DNA of 59,649 bases from Hydnum rufescens UP504 (lineage: Eukaryota; Basidiomycota; Agaricomycetes; Cantharellales; Hydnaceae). The stretch spans positions 287,470 to 347,118 of the forward strand of contig MU128921.1 of the NCBI GenBank assembly GCA_014904985.1, in the 5' to 3' direction. The position numbers were made by a program, and so were the translations under genes. A model generated the notes under the pieces. It worked only from the letters and a program-made list of their open reading frames with translations. It did not search any database and had not been told where the DNA came from. Below are positions 1 through 10,337 of this stretch, piece after piece; within the stretch, counting starts at the first letter, position 1, and each line of letters opens with the position of its first letter.

Positions 1-1621
1 CTTCCCCTGTTCCTTGATGATGGGGAGGAAGTGAGGATGAGATTGACCACGGTCTTGGAGAATGGTGGAGACATTGATAGTGGCGACGAGGTCCTGGCCA
101 AATCTCTTGGAGGCCCCTTTACTGAGCAACAAATTGCTGAGATTAGGGAGATAGTTGATGCTATGAATCAACAGCTAGAGCAAAAGGCCAAGGAATGGGA
201 GCGACCTCTGGAGTCAGTGATGCGGATTGGCAACCTTGGCATCAATACCAGAGAACGACGAAGTGGAGGGAATCCATGGAATGCGTTTCATCACTCGTAT
301 GAGAAGGATTCTGACCCGGATCGGCCTCATCATGAGTATGTGGAGAAGGTTATACAGCCTGCATACCATTCGCTCATTCTTGAACATGGTGGTGAAGACT
401 CTGCTGAGTGGAAGAAGAAGGCCAAAGAACTTGTGGAACAACACAATGCTTCAAAGGCTGCCCAGGCCGCTGCGATCGCACTATCTCCTGCTGCTATGGG
501 TAAAGTCATCAAGCAAACAACAAAACGTTGGACCGATGATTTGAAATGGATGGCTACTATGAACATCCATGGGTTCTGCGCATTGTTTAGCGGCATTCCT
601 GATGAGGCAGCATCCAAACACAATGCTGTGTTTACTGGGACACCGGCGATGAAAGCATGGCTGGATGAATCATTTCCCAAGGACAGCACGATTGCTGAAG
701 ATGATTCATTCTCACATCCTAGTCTATCAGGGGGAGCAGCGGCTGCAAAGGGACGTGAGGCGGAAGGTCCCAAAAACTATGCACATGATGCGGAAGGAGA
801 TTTCAGAAGAGCTCCAAAATCTTCTGAAGCCATTTGTTGGCCACGTCCCTAGGGTGCCATGGGCAACTCTACCCAGATTCCTTGCCAACAATCATCTGAA
901 GATGGAGAATTGGGTCACAGAGTTGGACTTTCTGAATCTAATGTCACTTGATGTATCAGTGGTCCGAACGGATAGTTGGAAGAAACTGTGGCGGGCATTT
1001 TTTGAACCGAAGGATGATTCGCAGCGGGTTCGAATTCTACAGTTGGCGGATGACACGAGATTGCCAGATGACACTGCTATTGTTGTGGATCGATATAATG
1101 CAATACTTGTTACCGCTGGGCAAGCATACGAATCTGAGGGCTCGGGTGGACCAGAAAGTCATAATGGTGTGAATGGGGTGGGTTCTTCAGCCACTGAAAA
1201 TGCTCCCCCCCCAGAACCCAACAACCCACAGTCAAATTCAGTTGCCACGGGCTCATCTAGATCCCGAAAGCGAAGGTCTGATACGAGTGGGGGACTGGTC
1301 CAGAAGAAGAAATGGGTTCGTGGTGGCAGGAAGAAGGGCGCTAGGGACGTGATATCCAGCGAGTTCATAGCGGAGTCAGATGAAGAGCCTGAAGAGCAGG
1401 GGGCATCTACGTTTGATGCATCACTTGGTGGTATTTCTGGCAGTGCCTCAGGACCCGACCCATTCGCTGTGCCAGTTAACTGGGAAAATGGGCTGAACAC
1501 TGGAGTGTACAACCCTGTGGTGCCAAATGATGTCCCTCCTAGCGACTTTGATGCATTGCTTGCACAATATCCTGATTTGGGCCTTGGATTGAATGTGTTT
1601 GCTGGATCCTCCTTATTTTGA
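1..1621 (+). pseudogene. AWN-F family gene 1 (unknown function), runs off the left edge, one frame change
   Basis: The frame is open from the first base, so the true start is outside the window. One frame covers about 1-760 and the next about 757-1621. Residues shared with the genes at 16498-18759, 50442-52177 and 55468-56663 are a PWNAF/AWNxF motif, a Gly-Gly-Glu-Asp segment followed by helical Lys/Glu-rich sequence, a KRWTDD...MATM segment and a later ELQNLLKPF-like helix. The C-terminal third is Ser/Pro/Gly-rich with a basic KKKKWVRGGRKK-type patch, suggesting nuclear localisation. The helix lying over the frame change aligns with the other copies, so this is more likely a 1-nt indel near 730-760 than an intron. 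A 52-nt GTGAGG...TTTCAG intron at 755-806 would also join the frames. Function unknown to me. Confidence 0.6.
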
Positions 1622-1944
1622 GCTCTTTTGTCATCCTGTTGGATTCATGTCCTTGTCAATCTTGTAGTTTCTCGTCTCTTGAATAGATAATAGATGTACA
1701 CTGATTAATTTAACTTGGAAGCTCATTGATACATTGATCTATGTAGTCTAAGTCCCCATGTTGATATTATTTGAGATCAAAAGACCATGTCTGTCGCCTG
1801 AGGTCATGGCATTGAAATTATTTGAGATCAAAGGATTTTGATGCCTCATAGGCAATTAATTTGATGTGGTTCGACATGTCTTTTGAGATCAGTCCAAGTG
1901 GCTGACCAAGGTGCATCTCGTCTAGGTCTCAAGTCCTCCTGCAA
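1622..1944. other. 3' flank of AWN-F gene 1, no gene seen
   Basis: AT-rich intergenic sequence. A phrase ATTATTTGAGATCAAA occurs twice, near 1766 and 1816. No ORF or RNA gene is supported. Confidence 0.5.
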
Positions 1945-2500
1945 ATGAATACTGACACAAAACCCCCCGCCACCCCACTTATCAATGCCCAAACAATGGG
2001 GCACAGAGAAGACCTGTATGAACAGTCATACGGACGACCTGGAGTCCACGGCCAAGTACCCACACCCCCACAGTGGGTGTGGGGTACTACAAGGTATGTT
2101 TTATTTTTTATTTTTATTCCTTATTCTTGTGGCACAAAAGAGCAGCATGAGCTGCTCTTTTTGTGCTGCATTCATGTTTAACTAACTCATTAACTACTTC
2201 TCTAGATATTGGACCAGAACCCACATGAACCCCTGGCCACAGACCCACCAAACGACATGCCCTGAACGAAAACCAGGAACAAAACCGCACATGACTGCAC
2301 AAACAAAAACCAGGAACGAAGCCATGAAGGCCTGCATGAATGAAAACTGTGAGCAACACCCCCTTGAGGGATCACCCAAATGGACCCCATGCCCAGACTG
2401 GGGTGAATTCCAGGTAAGTGCTTTTTCTTTAGCTACACTTGCACAAGAAGAGCAGCCTCTGGCTGCTCTTCTTGGGCACAGGGTGAGCCCCACTGGCAAG
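1945..2500 (+). repeat. Hairpin-bearing dispersed repeat, copy 1 (CpG-poor)
   Basis: This matches, with many substitutions, the reverse complement of about 54640-54980. Shared landmarks in the same order are GACCTGGAGT, TACCCACAC, GGTGTGGGGT, a T-rich run with TTTTATTTTTTATTT, an AAAAGAGCAGC...GCTGCTCTTTT hairpin (2139-2165), GCTGCATT, and a GAAC-rich stretch ending in a GGACC-like segment. The hairpin lies in an intron-like stretch: GTATGT at about 2094 and TCTCTAG at about 2199-2205. A second hairpin of the same type (GAAGAGCAGCC tct GGCTGCTCTTC, about 2447-2471) follows a GTAAGT-like donor. This copy is CpG-poor where the 54.8-kb copy has CpG. It may be a decayed gene fragment or a non-autonomous element. 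Confidence 0.5.
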
Positions 2501-2512
2501 CCTATGGATGTA

Positions 2513-2573
2513 TATACTAATATAATAATAATAACAATAAATTAATAATAATAATAAATTAATAATGCATAAT
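2513..2573. repeat. AAT microsatellite
   Basis: Irregular run of AAT/AATA units (TAATAATAATAA blocks), immediately followed by a GC palindrome-like stretch, GGGGCCCCTGGGGGCCCC, at 2580-2597. Confidence 0.8.
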
Positions 2574-2782
2574 CTGGCAGGGGCCCCTGGGGGCCCCCAC
2601 ATGTAAAGACCTAGTTAGATATGATAAATGCAATGCTCATGATATCTAATATGATGTGGAAAAGTGACTGACCAGCCTGAGAAAGTTCCATGACAAGCTT
2701 GGTCAGATCAGCTTGCTGATTGAGCATTGTGGTCAGTGTTCCCTTGTGATCTGAGAATTGATATCAATATTTCAGTACAGAA

Positions 2783-2924
2783 GTGATGCCAGCGGATCCA
2801 GTCCACCACACCATTGGGCCACGTTGCACTCTTAAGCTTCCAGCTTTGCATGAAGCGATTGGAGGATCAACCAATAAGTATTTCCCGATGACACCACCCC
2901 CAAAGAGAGAGAATTCAGCCCCTT
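2783..2924 (+). pseudogene. Fragment of an ORF interrupted by the Gypsy1 insertion
   Basis: An open frame starting at 2783 runs into the Gypsy1 LTR at 2925. If the element and one CCCTT target copy are removed, the frame continues from 10978 for about 30 further codons (ending near 11070) before a stop. The product (Pro-, His- and Lys-containing) is not recognised. It may be a piece of an older element rather than a host gene. Confidence 0.3.
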
Positions 2925-3559
2925 TGTCAGGGCCACGCTGCGATGAGAGTACCAAACAAATATAAACACAGATAACTCTGACTAAGTCTGGTGTAAGTCC
3001 GGCTAAGTCCAGGAGAATCCAGGCAAGAATGAGATAATGAGGATGGGACGGAGAGGCAGTCCAGCAGCCTGGAAGGGACTAGGTGGAAACGAGCACAGTG
3101 GTCCTTAAGCTCACGGAGTCAACTGGAAAGTACTTGGACTGTAGTCCAGAGTAGAAGCGGAAATCCTGAGATTAACATTAAGGGAATAGGTACAGTGAGG
3201 CTAACCTGTAGTCTGGAGTAGAAGCGGAAATCCTGAGAGACCAAAGCTGAGTCTCTGGATTTTGCCCTGGACTACTTATACATAGTTCCTATACTACGGG
3301 GGAATTGATCGCTTAATGAGAGGTGGTTACAGGGGGCAGGCACAAGAGGGGAGTGGGCAGGGGATGGGAAAGTGGAGGGGACAGGGACAGGGCCAGGGTA
3401 AGTGTGTGGGAACCGGAAGTAAAGGAAACGAGGAAATGAAGGGGAAATGAAATGGAGATGGGGACAAATCAGAAACAGGCCAGAACCAAAACTGGAAACA
3501 AACCAGAACAAATCTGGAAACAAATCCGGAATTAACTGGGAAATGGACGAACTCTGACA
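2925..3559 (-). repeat. Gypsy1 3' LTR
   Basis: A 635-bp terminal repeat, 3' relative to the minus-strand element. It differs from the 5' LTR by scattered transitions, most at sites where one copy has CG and the other TG or CA, for example CTGCGATGAG versus CTGCGACGAG. Confidence 0.95.
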
Positions 3560-3589
3560 TTACCCCCCTCTTAAGCCCGATCGTCCTGA

Positions 3590-5227
3590 GTGGGCTGGAA
3601 GGATCGATCCATGGAAACATCCAGAGTTCTTGTGCCACGTAACATGTCAGGCAATAATCGTTCTCTGTTTGAAGAAGCTTGTCTCCACTGTGAAGAGGCT
3701 GCACAGGTGTTGAGGGAGGCACAGGAGGAGGAGGCCAGGCTTGCGGAGGAGGAGTGGAAGAAGGAGGAGGCGAAGCAGAAGGCGGCTGAGGTGGCACGTC
3801 ATAAGGCAGCTGCGGAGGCCAAGGCCGCTGCAGAGGCCAAGGCTGCTGTGGAGGCTAAGGCTACCGCAGAGGCTACTGCCAGAAGGGTCCGGGAGGACTC
3901 TGCGAACCAGCCATGAGTCTGTGTCTTGGTGAAGTTCCGCTTTCTTGGTAACAATATCCTCCAGGTCTACCATGTGCATCCGCTGTATTTAGCACCAGAT
4001 CCCTTGTGTCCCCCAGGACAAGCCGGGAGCGCCGGCATGCCGGCCATGCTTCATGGCAAAGGTTCGATGCACGCTGGGCGATGAAGGGGCGTCCGGAGCC
4101 GAGCCATCAATGGTCGGGGCTGTGCTCGTGCTCCTGCAGTGGACATCCAGCTCTGACTGGCGGTAGCCGCAGAGCAAAGCGCGCTTGTGCACAAATGGTC
4201 AGCCGAGGTGTTGGAGAAGCAGGCCCGGGCTGCGGAGGAGATGGCGTTGTCAGTGGGTGTCAGGGTTTGTCCCTCACTCCGGTCCACTCCAGTCCACTCC
4301 GGTCCACTCCGGTCCACTCCGGTCCACTCCAATCCACTCCGGTCCACTCCGGTCCTTGTCCACCCACCTCCAGTCCAGTTCTCCGCTTAGTTCCTTCGCC
4401 CAAGTCCACTTTGCTTCCGGTTTGACTCTGATCCAACCCTATCTGGTTTCATTTCCCTTTCATTTCCCATTGCTTCCGGTTTGCCCCCTGGCCGAGTTCC
4501 TGTTCCTGTTCCTGTTCCCATCCCCCTTGTAACCACCCACAGTTTAGCAATCACTCCCCCGTAGTATAGTCATCATGTATAAGTAGTCCGAGAGTGAAGT
4601 CCAGAGACCCCAGCTTTGGTCTCTCAGGATTTCCGCTGTTACTCCGGACTACAGGTCAGCCTTCATGTATTCTGTATTCATATTACATAATCTCAGGATT
4701 TCTGCTGTTACTCTGGACTACAGCTCCGAGTATTATCCAGTCGACTCCACGAGCTTAAGGACCGCTGTGCTCATTTCCGCCTAGTCCCTTCCGGGCAGCT
4801 GGACCGCTCCTCTGACATCCCTAACCTCCTTATCTCATTCTTGCCCAGATTCTTGCGGACTTAGCCGGACTTACACCGGACTTAGCCGGAATTATTTGTG
4901 TTTACATTTGTTTGGTGCCCTCGTTGCAGCGTGGCCCTGACAGTGGGGGAGATGCAAGACTCTCTCCAGGCCATCGCCCAGCACCTGGTCCCTCGCCAGG
5001 TGGTTTCTCGTCCTTTGGTCCCAAGTCCGGAGTGGATGGGGATCAGGTCTGGAATGGTTGAGCTGGCCTCCAGTGGGGGTCCATCATCTGGACACGGGAT
5101 CAAGCATCAGTGTACCGAGGAGCCCATCAACATAATGGACAGCAAGGGTGGTAATGACGATGTTGATGGTGAGGATGATGACATGGATGATGAGGACGAT
5201 GATGATGAGGGCGAGGGCGATGAGTAG
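3590..5227 (+). pseudogene. Antisense ORF of Gypsy1, coiled-coil with acidic tail, split by a solo LTR
   Basis: One frame on the strand opposite to pol. The likely start is the ATG at 3644. It encodes about 90 residues of Ala/Glu/Lys-rich coiled coil with repeated AEAKAA units, then about 90 further codons containing three in-frame stops (near 3914, about 4080 and about 4157), all TGA. A helical segment ending at ALSVG meets the solo LTR at 4258. After the 685-bp LTR plus the 5-bp target copy (690 nt, a multiple of three) the same frame resumes with GEMQDSLQAIAQHL and ends in a run of Asp/Glu at 5227. Total length without the LTR is about 300-350 codons. I recognise no catalytic domain. Position and polarity suggest an element-encoded accessory protein. 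Confidence 0.6.
4258..4942 (+). repeat. Solo LTR related to the Gypsy1 family, nested in Gypsy1
   Basis: It starts TGTCAGGG and ends CCCTGACA, flanked by direct GTGGG duplications (4253-4257 and 4943-4947). In + orientation it keeps landmarks of the Gypsy1 LTR: CAGCTTTGGTCTCTCAGG, a TATAAGTAG box, two CTCAGGATTTCYGCTGTTACT blocks, and GGTGCCCTCGTTGCAGCGTGGCCCTGACA-like ends. It is 50 bp longer than the Gypsy1 LTRs and contains a tandem run of about nine GGTCCACTCC-type decamers at 4280-4360. It probably formed by LTR-LTR recombination after insertion. Confidence 0.9.
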
Positions 5228-5309
5228 TCTGAGTTGTTGTTCTGTCCTCCACTCCTCCCTTTTTCCTTTTTCTTTTTCCTCGCTGTAAATACATTGTTCC
5301 TTGAATCCA

Positions 5310-8300
5310 TCAATGCGTCGACCAGTCCAGGAGGTCTGTTGGAGACTCTGTAAGGAACTGGGTGGTCCTGAATGGTATGGATGCAAACTCCACAGCATTA
5401 ATGCATCTCAGGGCCTCTGGATGAGTCCGGTGGAATTCCTGAATGGCCTCTGGGGCGTTTTCCAGGTTGGCTTCGGGGACCCACTCATTGTTGGAAGCCA
5501 GGTACCCCTTCCACTTCACTAGGTACTGGAGTTTCTGGCGGAAATACCTGGAATTCTCGATTCGCTCAACTTCATACTCCTCTTCACCTCCTTGTAAGAT
5601 TGGGGTGGTGGGGGGTGAGCTGTGCACTCTGCAATTGGGTCTGGTCAGAAGGGGCAGAGTTTGGATACATGGAACACTGGGTGGATATGCATGGAGGCAG
5701 GGAGTTTGAGATGGATGGCAGAGCGGGAGATGACTTTATCAACCTTATAGGGCCCAAGCCATTTGTCAGAGAGTTTTTTGGTGGGGCAGTCGGTGGAGAT
5801 GTCACATGCATCTAGCCAAACTTGGTTGCCAATTGTGTATTCCGGAGTGTCTGTGCAGTGGGCATCATAGAAGTGTGCCATGTCTTCTGCAGCCCTCCAT
5901 AAGGCAGCCTGGGCTTCGTCCATAGCCTTCCGCATCCGGGTGATGAAGTCCGAGGTGGCTTCAACCGTCCCAGCATGGACTGGTTCAGTGCCAAGGCGAG
6001 GGTCCTGTCCAGAGTCCAGCCGGAATGGGGTCTGGCATGTAGAGGAGTGCACGCAGTTGTTATATGTGAATTCTGCAATAGGGAGCCATTCCACCCAGTC
6101 ATTCTGCCGGTGGTTAACAAAGATCCAGAGGTATTGCTCAATTTCCTGATTGACATGCTCTGTCTGTCCATCCATCTGGGGGTGGAATGCTGTTGAGAAA
6201 TTCACCTTAACACCAAGGAGTGAGTTCAGCTCCTTCATGAACTTGGAAGTGAAGGTGGTGCCTCAGTCGCTGATAATGGTTTCTGGAAGGCTGTGATGTC
6301 TCCACATGTTGTCTCAGAACAGACGGGCAACCCCAGCAGAATCGACTGTGGTGGTTGTGGGCATTGCATGGATTTGTTTGGATAATCGATCGACGACGAT
6401 CATCATGCTGTCAAATCCATGTGATTCCGGGAGTTCCATGATCATGTCCACGGATATGACCTGCCATCGACGGTCCGGCACAGGGTTGGGGTGGAGTGTT
6501 CTGGATGGCTTGGAGGGGAAGGTTTTTGTCCAGTTGCAAATGTCACAGGCAGAGACATAGGTTGCAATGTATCAAGACATCCCTGGCCACCAGTAGTGGC
6601 GGGACACCAGCTCGTACATCTTCCACTGTCCAGGGTGACCCGTGGTCAGAGTATCATGGTGTTCGTGCACAAGGTCATGATGGAGTTTGGGGTCCAATGG
6701 GACATATATGCAGCCTCAGTAGAGAACTGTGAAGCCATGGAGTTCCCAATCCTTGAGGTGTGTCTTCGGTCCATCCCCATTCAGCTCCTTAACAATCTGG
6801 ACCACTTTATCATTGATCTCTGTTGCCCTTTTAATCCATGCCATCAGGCTCTGGCTGGGCCCTTCGACTGTGATGACCTCCAGGGAGTCAGTGGCCCATG
6901 TCTGGAAGGTGGCCGGTTTCAGGAGCACCACATCGGAATTGTCAGAGTCCCCATGTGGATGGTCTGACCAGCATGAGAGGGCATCAGGCTTCCTGGATTG
7001 TGTCCCAGAATGGTGTTGGAGGGTGAAGTTGAACCGAGAGAGGAATATGCTCCACTGGGCTTGCCTCCGGTTCAACTTCTGGGCAGACCGGAAGTACTGG
7101 AGGTTCTGGTGGTCCATCAAGATCTCGACCGAGTGAGGGGAACCTTCAAGGTAGTGTCTCCAAGCTTCTAGGGCCTGGATGATGGCTAAGAGCTCCTTGT
7201 CGTAGATGTCATAGTTTCTCTCGGCCTTGGATAAGCTTTTTGACAAGAAGCCCACTGGGTGCCACTTCCCGTCATCTTGGAGTTGGGAGAGTACAGCTCC
7301 CATTGCATACCCGGAGGCATCTGCTTCCACTTGGAAGCATCTGGACTCAGAGGGAAACACCAGGATTGGTGTGGAGGTGACAAGGGCTTTCAGTTTGAGG
7401 AAGGCATTATGTTCTGCATCGGTCCACCAGAAGGGTGTGTCTTTCCGGGTGAGGTCATTTAGAGGTCTGGCAACCTTGGCGAAATCCTGAATGAATCGTC
7501 AGTAGAAGTTAATGAACCCTAAGAATGACTGTGTTTCTTTCAGGTTTTTGGGCTCCGGCCAGTCTGTTACACCTCTGACTTTGACAGGGTCCATCTCCAC
7601 ATGGTCCGGTGTGAATATCATCCCCAGGTATTCAATCCGATCTCAGAAGAACTCACACTTCTCCAGTTTCAGGAAGAGTTTGTTTTCCCGGAGGGTCTGT
7701 AGGATGCCTCGGACTCCTCAGATGTACTCTTCTTGAGTCTTGGCAAAGCATAAGATGTCATCCAGGTACACAATGCATACTCCATTGTCAATCCATTCCC
7801 TGAGGACATCATTGATCATGTTCTGGAACGTCCCAGGGGAGTTGCAAAGTCTGAAGAACATTACCAACGGTTTGAACAGTCCTCGGTTCATCTGGAATGC
7901 TGCTTTCCATTCGTCTCCTTCTGCCATTTGGATGTTCTGGAATCCCCACCGGAGGTCAAGTTTCCCGAACACTTTGGCTCCACGGAGTCAATCGATGACA
8001 TCAGAGATCAGGGGTAAGGGGTACGCATTCTTAACCATGATGTCATTGAGTTTCGGGTAGTCCTGGACTAGGTGGAACCCTGCATCCTTTTTCTTCACGA
8101 AGAACACTGGAGTGGCCATTGGAGACTTTGATGGATGGATTCGACTGGAAGCGAGATTCTCCTTCAGGAAGTTGTCAAGTTCTTTCTGTTCACCTGGGGA
8201 CAGTGGGAACAGTTTGGCAGGAGGAGGTAGCTGAGTTCCTTCCTGGAACTCAATGTGGTGGTCCCATGGCTTCCGGGTGGGGAGTTGGTCAAAGGAGTCT

Positions 8301-8993
8301 TTGGAGAACACGTCTCGGAAGTCACAGAATTCCTCAGGTATGAGCTCCTCGAAGGTTTTGGCAGGTTCGTTTGCTTTCATCTTAGCAGCCTCTGCCAGCC
8401 TCTGAGAAGGGGTGGACATGGCTCGGACGATTTCGGAGTGTTCACTGTCGTCAGGGAAGTAGGCTGCAAAAAATAGCATCCCCTTTTTCCAAGGTCAGGG
8501 TCTCATCATTGTCATCCAGTGGTGCAGGCTTGTTCCAGGGTGTCTCCACGGCTTTCCGACCATCTCTTTCTCATTGGCATTCCGTATTCCGTATTCTCCG
8601 GATCATTGCTTGGCAGTCAGACAGGCATCGGGTCAGTGTCAGCTTCCCTGTTGTCCAGTCGATCTCCGGGTTGTGGTGGTGGAGCCAGGTGTGCCCTATG
8701 ATCAATTTGGTTTTACCCAGTCTGATCACAGAGAACACCACCCATTCGGAGTGGTTGTCAATCCGGAGGATGACTTCTACTTCTTCGCAGACAGATCCCA
8801 TCTCATTGAGTGTTCCATCAATGTTATAGACTGGGATGGGGTGGGCGAGCGGCCATATGTCTAGTCCATTCTCCTTTGCAAAGGCCGGGTCCATGAACAT
8901 CCTGGTTGCTCCGGAGTCCAGTAGAGTGGTTCTGGCACAGATGGCTCCAGTCCAGGGTGATTGGATTTTCACCTTGACTTCCGTGGCTCATCT
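5310..8993 (-). pseudogene. Gypsy1 pol: protease, RT, RNase H, integrase, chromodomain
   Basis: Read on the minus strand. The aspartic protease at 8993-8571 has LLDSGATRMF. RT starts near 8479, with VFFVKKKDAGFHLVQDYPKL, GTFQNMINDVL and the catalytic YLDDIL (about 7765). RNase H has VEADASGYAMGAVLSQ and DKELLAII (7360-7190). Integrase has an HHDLVHEHHD...CDIC zinc-binding region (about 6700-6540) and a core with SVDMIMELP and FHPQMDGQTEHVNQ (about 6440-6160). The chromodomain (5570-5430) has EYEVERI, YLVKWKGY and NNEWVPEANL. Premature stops in the RT-integrase frame (near 7985, 7715, 7653, 7503, 6713, 6570, 6314, 6260, 5642) and one before protease are all TGA. Several lie at normally Arg positions, such as FF-x-DRIEYLG, NFY-x-RFI and ISD-x-G. 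A 1-nt slip in a C run near 5600 moves the chromodomain to another frame. Confidence 0.95.
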
Positions 8994-9097
8994 AGGGTCT
9001 TCGGAGAGGAGGGATTGTGGGTGGAGGGCTATAAATGGGGTTGGTATAGGTGGATACGTTTTCAGAATCATCACTCTCATCATTGGAGAAAAACATG

Positions 9098-10258
9098 TCA
9101 TTTCCAATTCTGTATGTACAGTTTTGGAGGGGGGTGAATCTGTTGGTCAGGCAGGATGCATCCTTCACTGCTGACCATTGGGAAAACCCTGCGGAGTAGA
9201 TCCTGAGGGTTCCAGTGTGTCCTTTGCGGGTGGGAACAGCTTCCGTAGTTCCTCACGGATGATTGCTCTGATGTCTCCCATTGCCTGGACGAACTGTTGC
9301 GGCTTTCGTGGGTGTGGGCAGTCATGAGAGATGTGTCCCAGCTCCTGGCAGTTGTAACAACGTCATGCCTCTTGCTTCCATGTGGAGTCTACGTCCATGG
9401 GGGCAAACAAAGTTGATGAGGAATGTGTTGCCACAGGAGGCACTGGGGTTGGCTTGGGGGCAGGGGTGTTGTCCAGGGCTTCTCCATGGGTGTTGGAGAG
9501 TTCCTCGGTGCATAGGGGTTCGTGCTCACTGTGGCCTGTTGGAACCGGAGGTATAAGTTGTCCAGCCAGCATGCCGTGTCCTGCCATCCTCCGAGGGTCC
9601 CTGGTAGGTTGCTGAGGTGCATTTTCTCCAGCAATCATTTGTTGAGTCCTCATTGGTATGTGTCGATAAGGGCCTCTTCTCCAAAGCCAGTTCAACCTGC
9701 CAAGGCATTGAAGTGCGCGGTGTACTCCTCGGCGGACATCTTTCCCTGCTTCAGGTTCCGAAGTTGGGACCGGGTGGTGAACTCTTGATCTGGCTCCCCG
9801 AAGGCACTCTCGAAGGCAACCAGGAACTCCTCGAAGGTCTCGTATGGGTTGTGAGTCTCGGGGTCCAGGAAAGAGGTGGAAAGGCTTTCTGCCCATGCTC
9901 CAGCGGTTCCGTCCTTCATCCAGGAGAGGGTGTATAGGATTTTGTGCAGCTCCGTGGGGTAGACTCTGGGCTGGAGAGCAATATTCAGCCAGACAGAATG
10001 CAGGAAACCTTCCGTCTTCTTCCAGTCACCCGAGAACGGTTCGGGGTCTGCCCCCTTGGCCTCATGAGTGGATTGGGTAGGCAGGGGTTGTTACTGGAGG
10101 GTCTGCTGAACTGCAGCAGACACAAAGCCTGCGATGTGTGTCCCTTGGTTTCGCATGTCATCCAGTTCTTCTTGAAGGGCAGCATTCTGTTGTTGGAGTT
10201 GAGTGAGGAGGTGTTGGAGGTGGTCGGCGGTAATGGCTACTGGAGCACCGTTGGACAT
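9098..10258 (-). pseudogene. Gypsy1 gag with CCHC zinc knuckle
   Basis: It starts at the ATG at 10258 with a Gln/Leu-rich helix (LLTQLQQQNAALQEELDDM). Capsid-like sequence follows, with PEPFSGDWKKTEGFL, LSWMKDGTAGAWAE and SAEEYTAHFNALAG, typical of retrotransposon gag. A zinc knuckle CYNCQELGHISHDC (CX2CX4HX4C) lies near 9325. One TAA (about 10088) and several TGA stops (about 9689, 9655, 9643, 9363) interrupt it, and at least one frameshift lies between the capsid and the knuckle. It would package the element RNA in cytoplasmic particles if functional. This copy cannot make a full protein. Confidence 0.85.
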
Positions 10259-10320
10259 TTTGGAATGAGGGGTAGGAGGGAAATCAGCGATACTAAGCAA
10301 TCTGGATGGTGGGCTTGTGA

Positions 10321-10337
10321 AAGAGCTTTGGTCTTCT
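10321..10337 (-). promoter_or_regulatory. Gypsy1 primer-binding site, self-priming type
   Basis: Directly inside the 5' LTR the minus strand reads GA-AGACCAAAGCT-CTTT. AGACCAAAGCT is the exact reverse complement of AGCTTTGGTCT inside the LTR (minus strand, 10650-10660). Family knowledge: in Tf1 and sushi-like elements the first nucleotides of the transcript fold back onto the PBS and prime reverse transcription without a tRNA. Confidence 0.7.
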
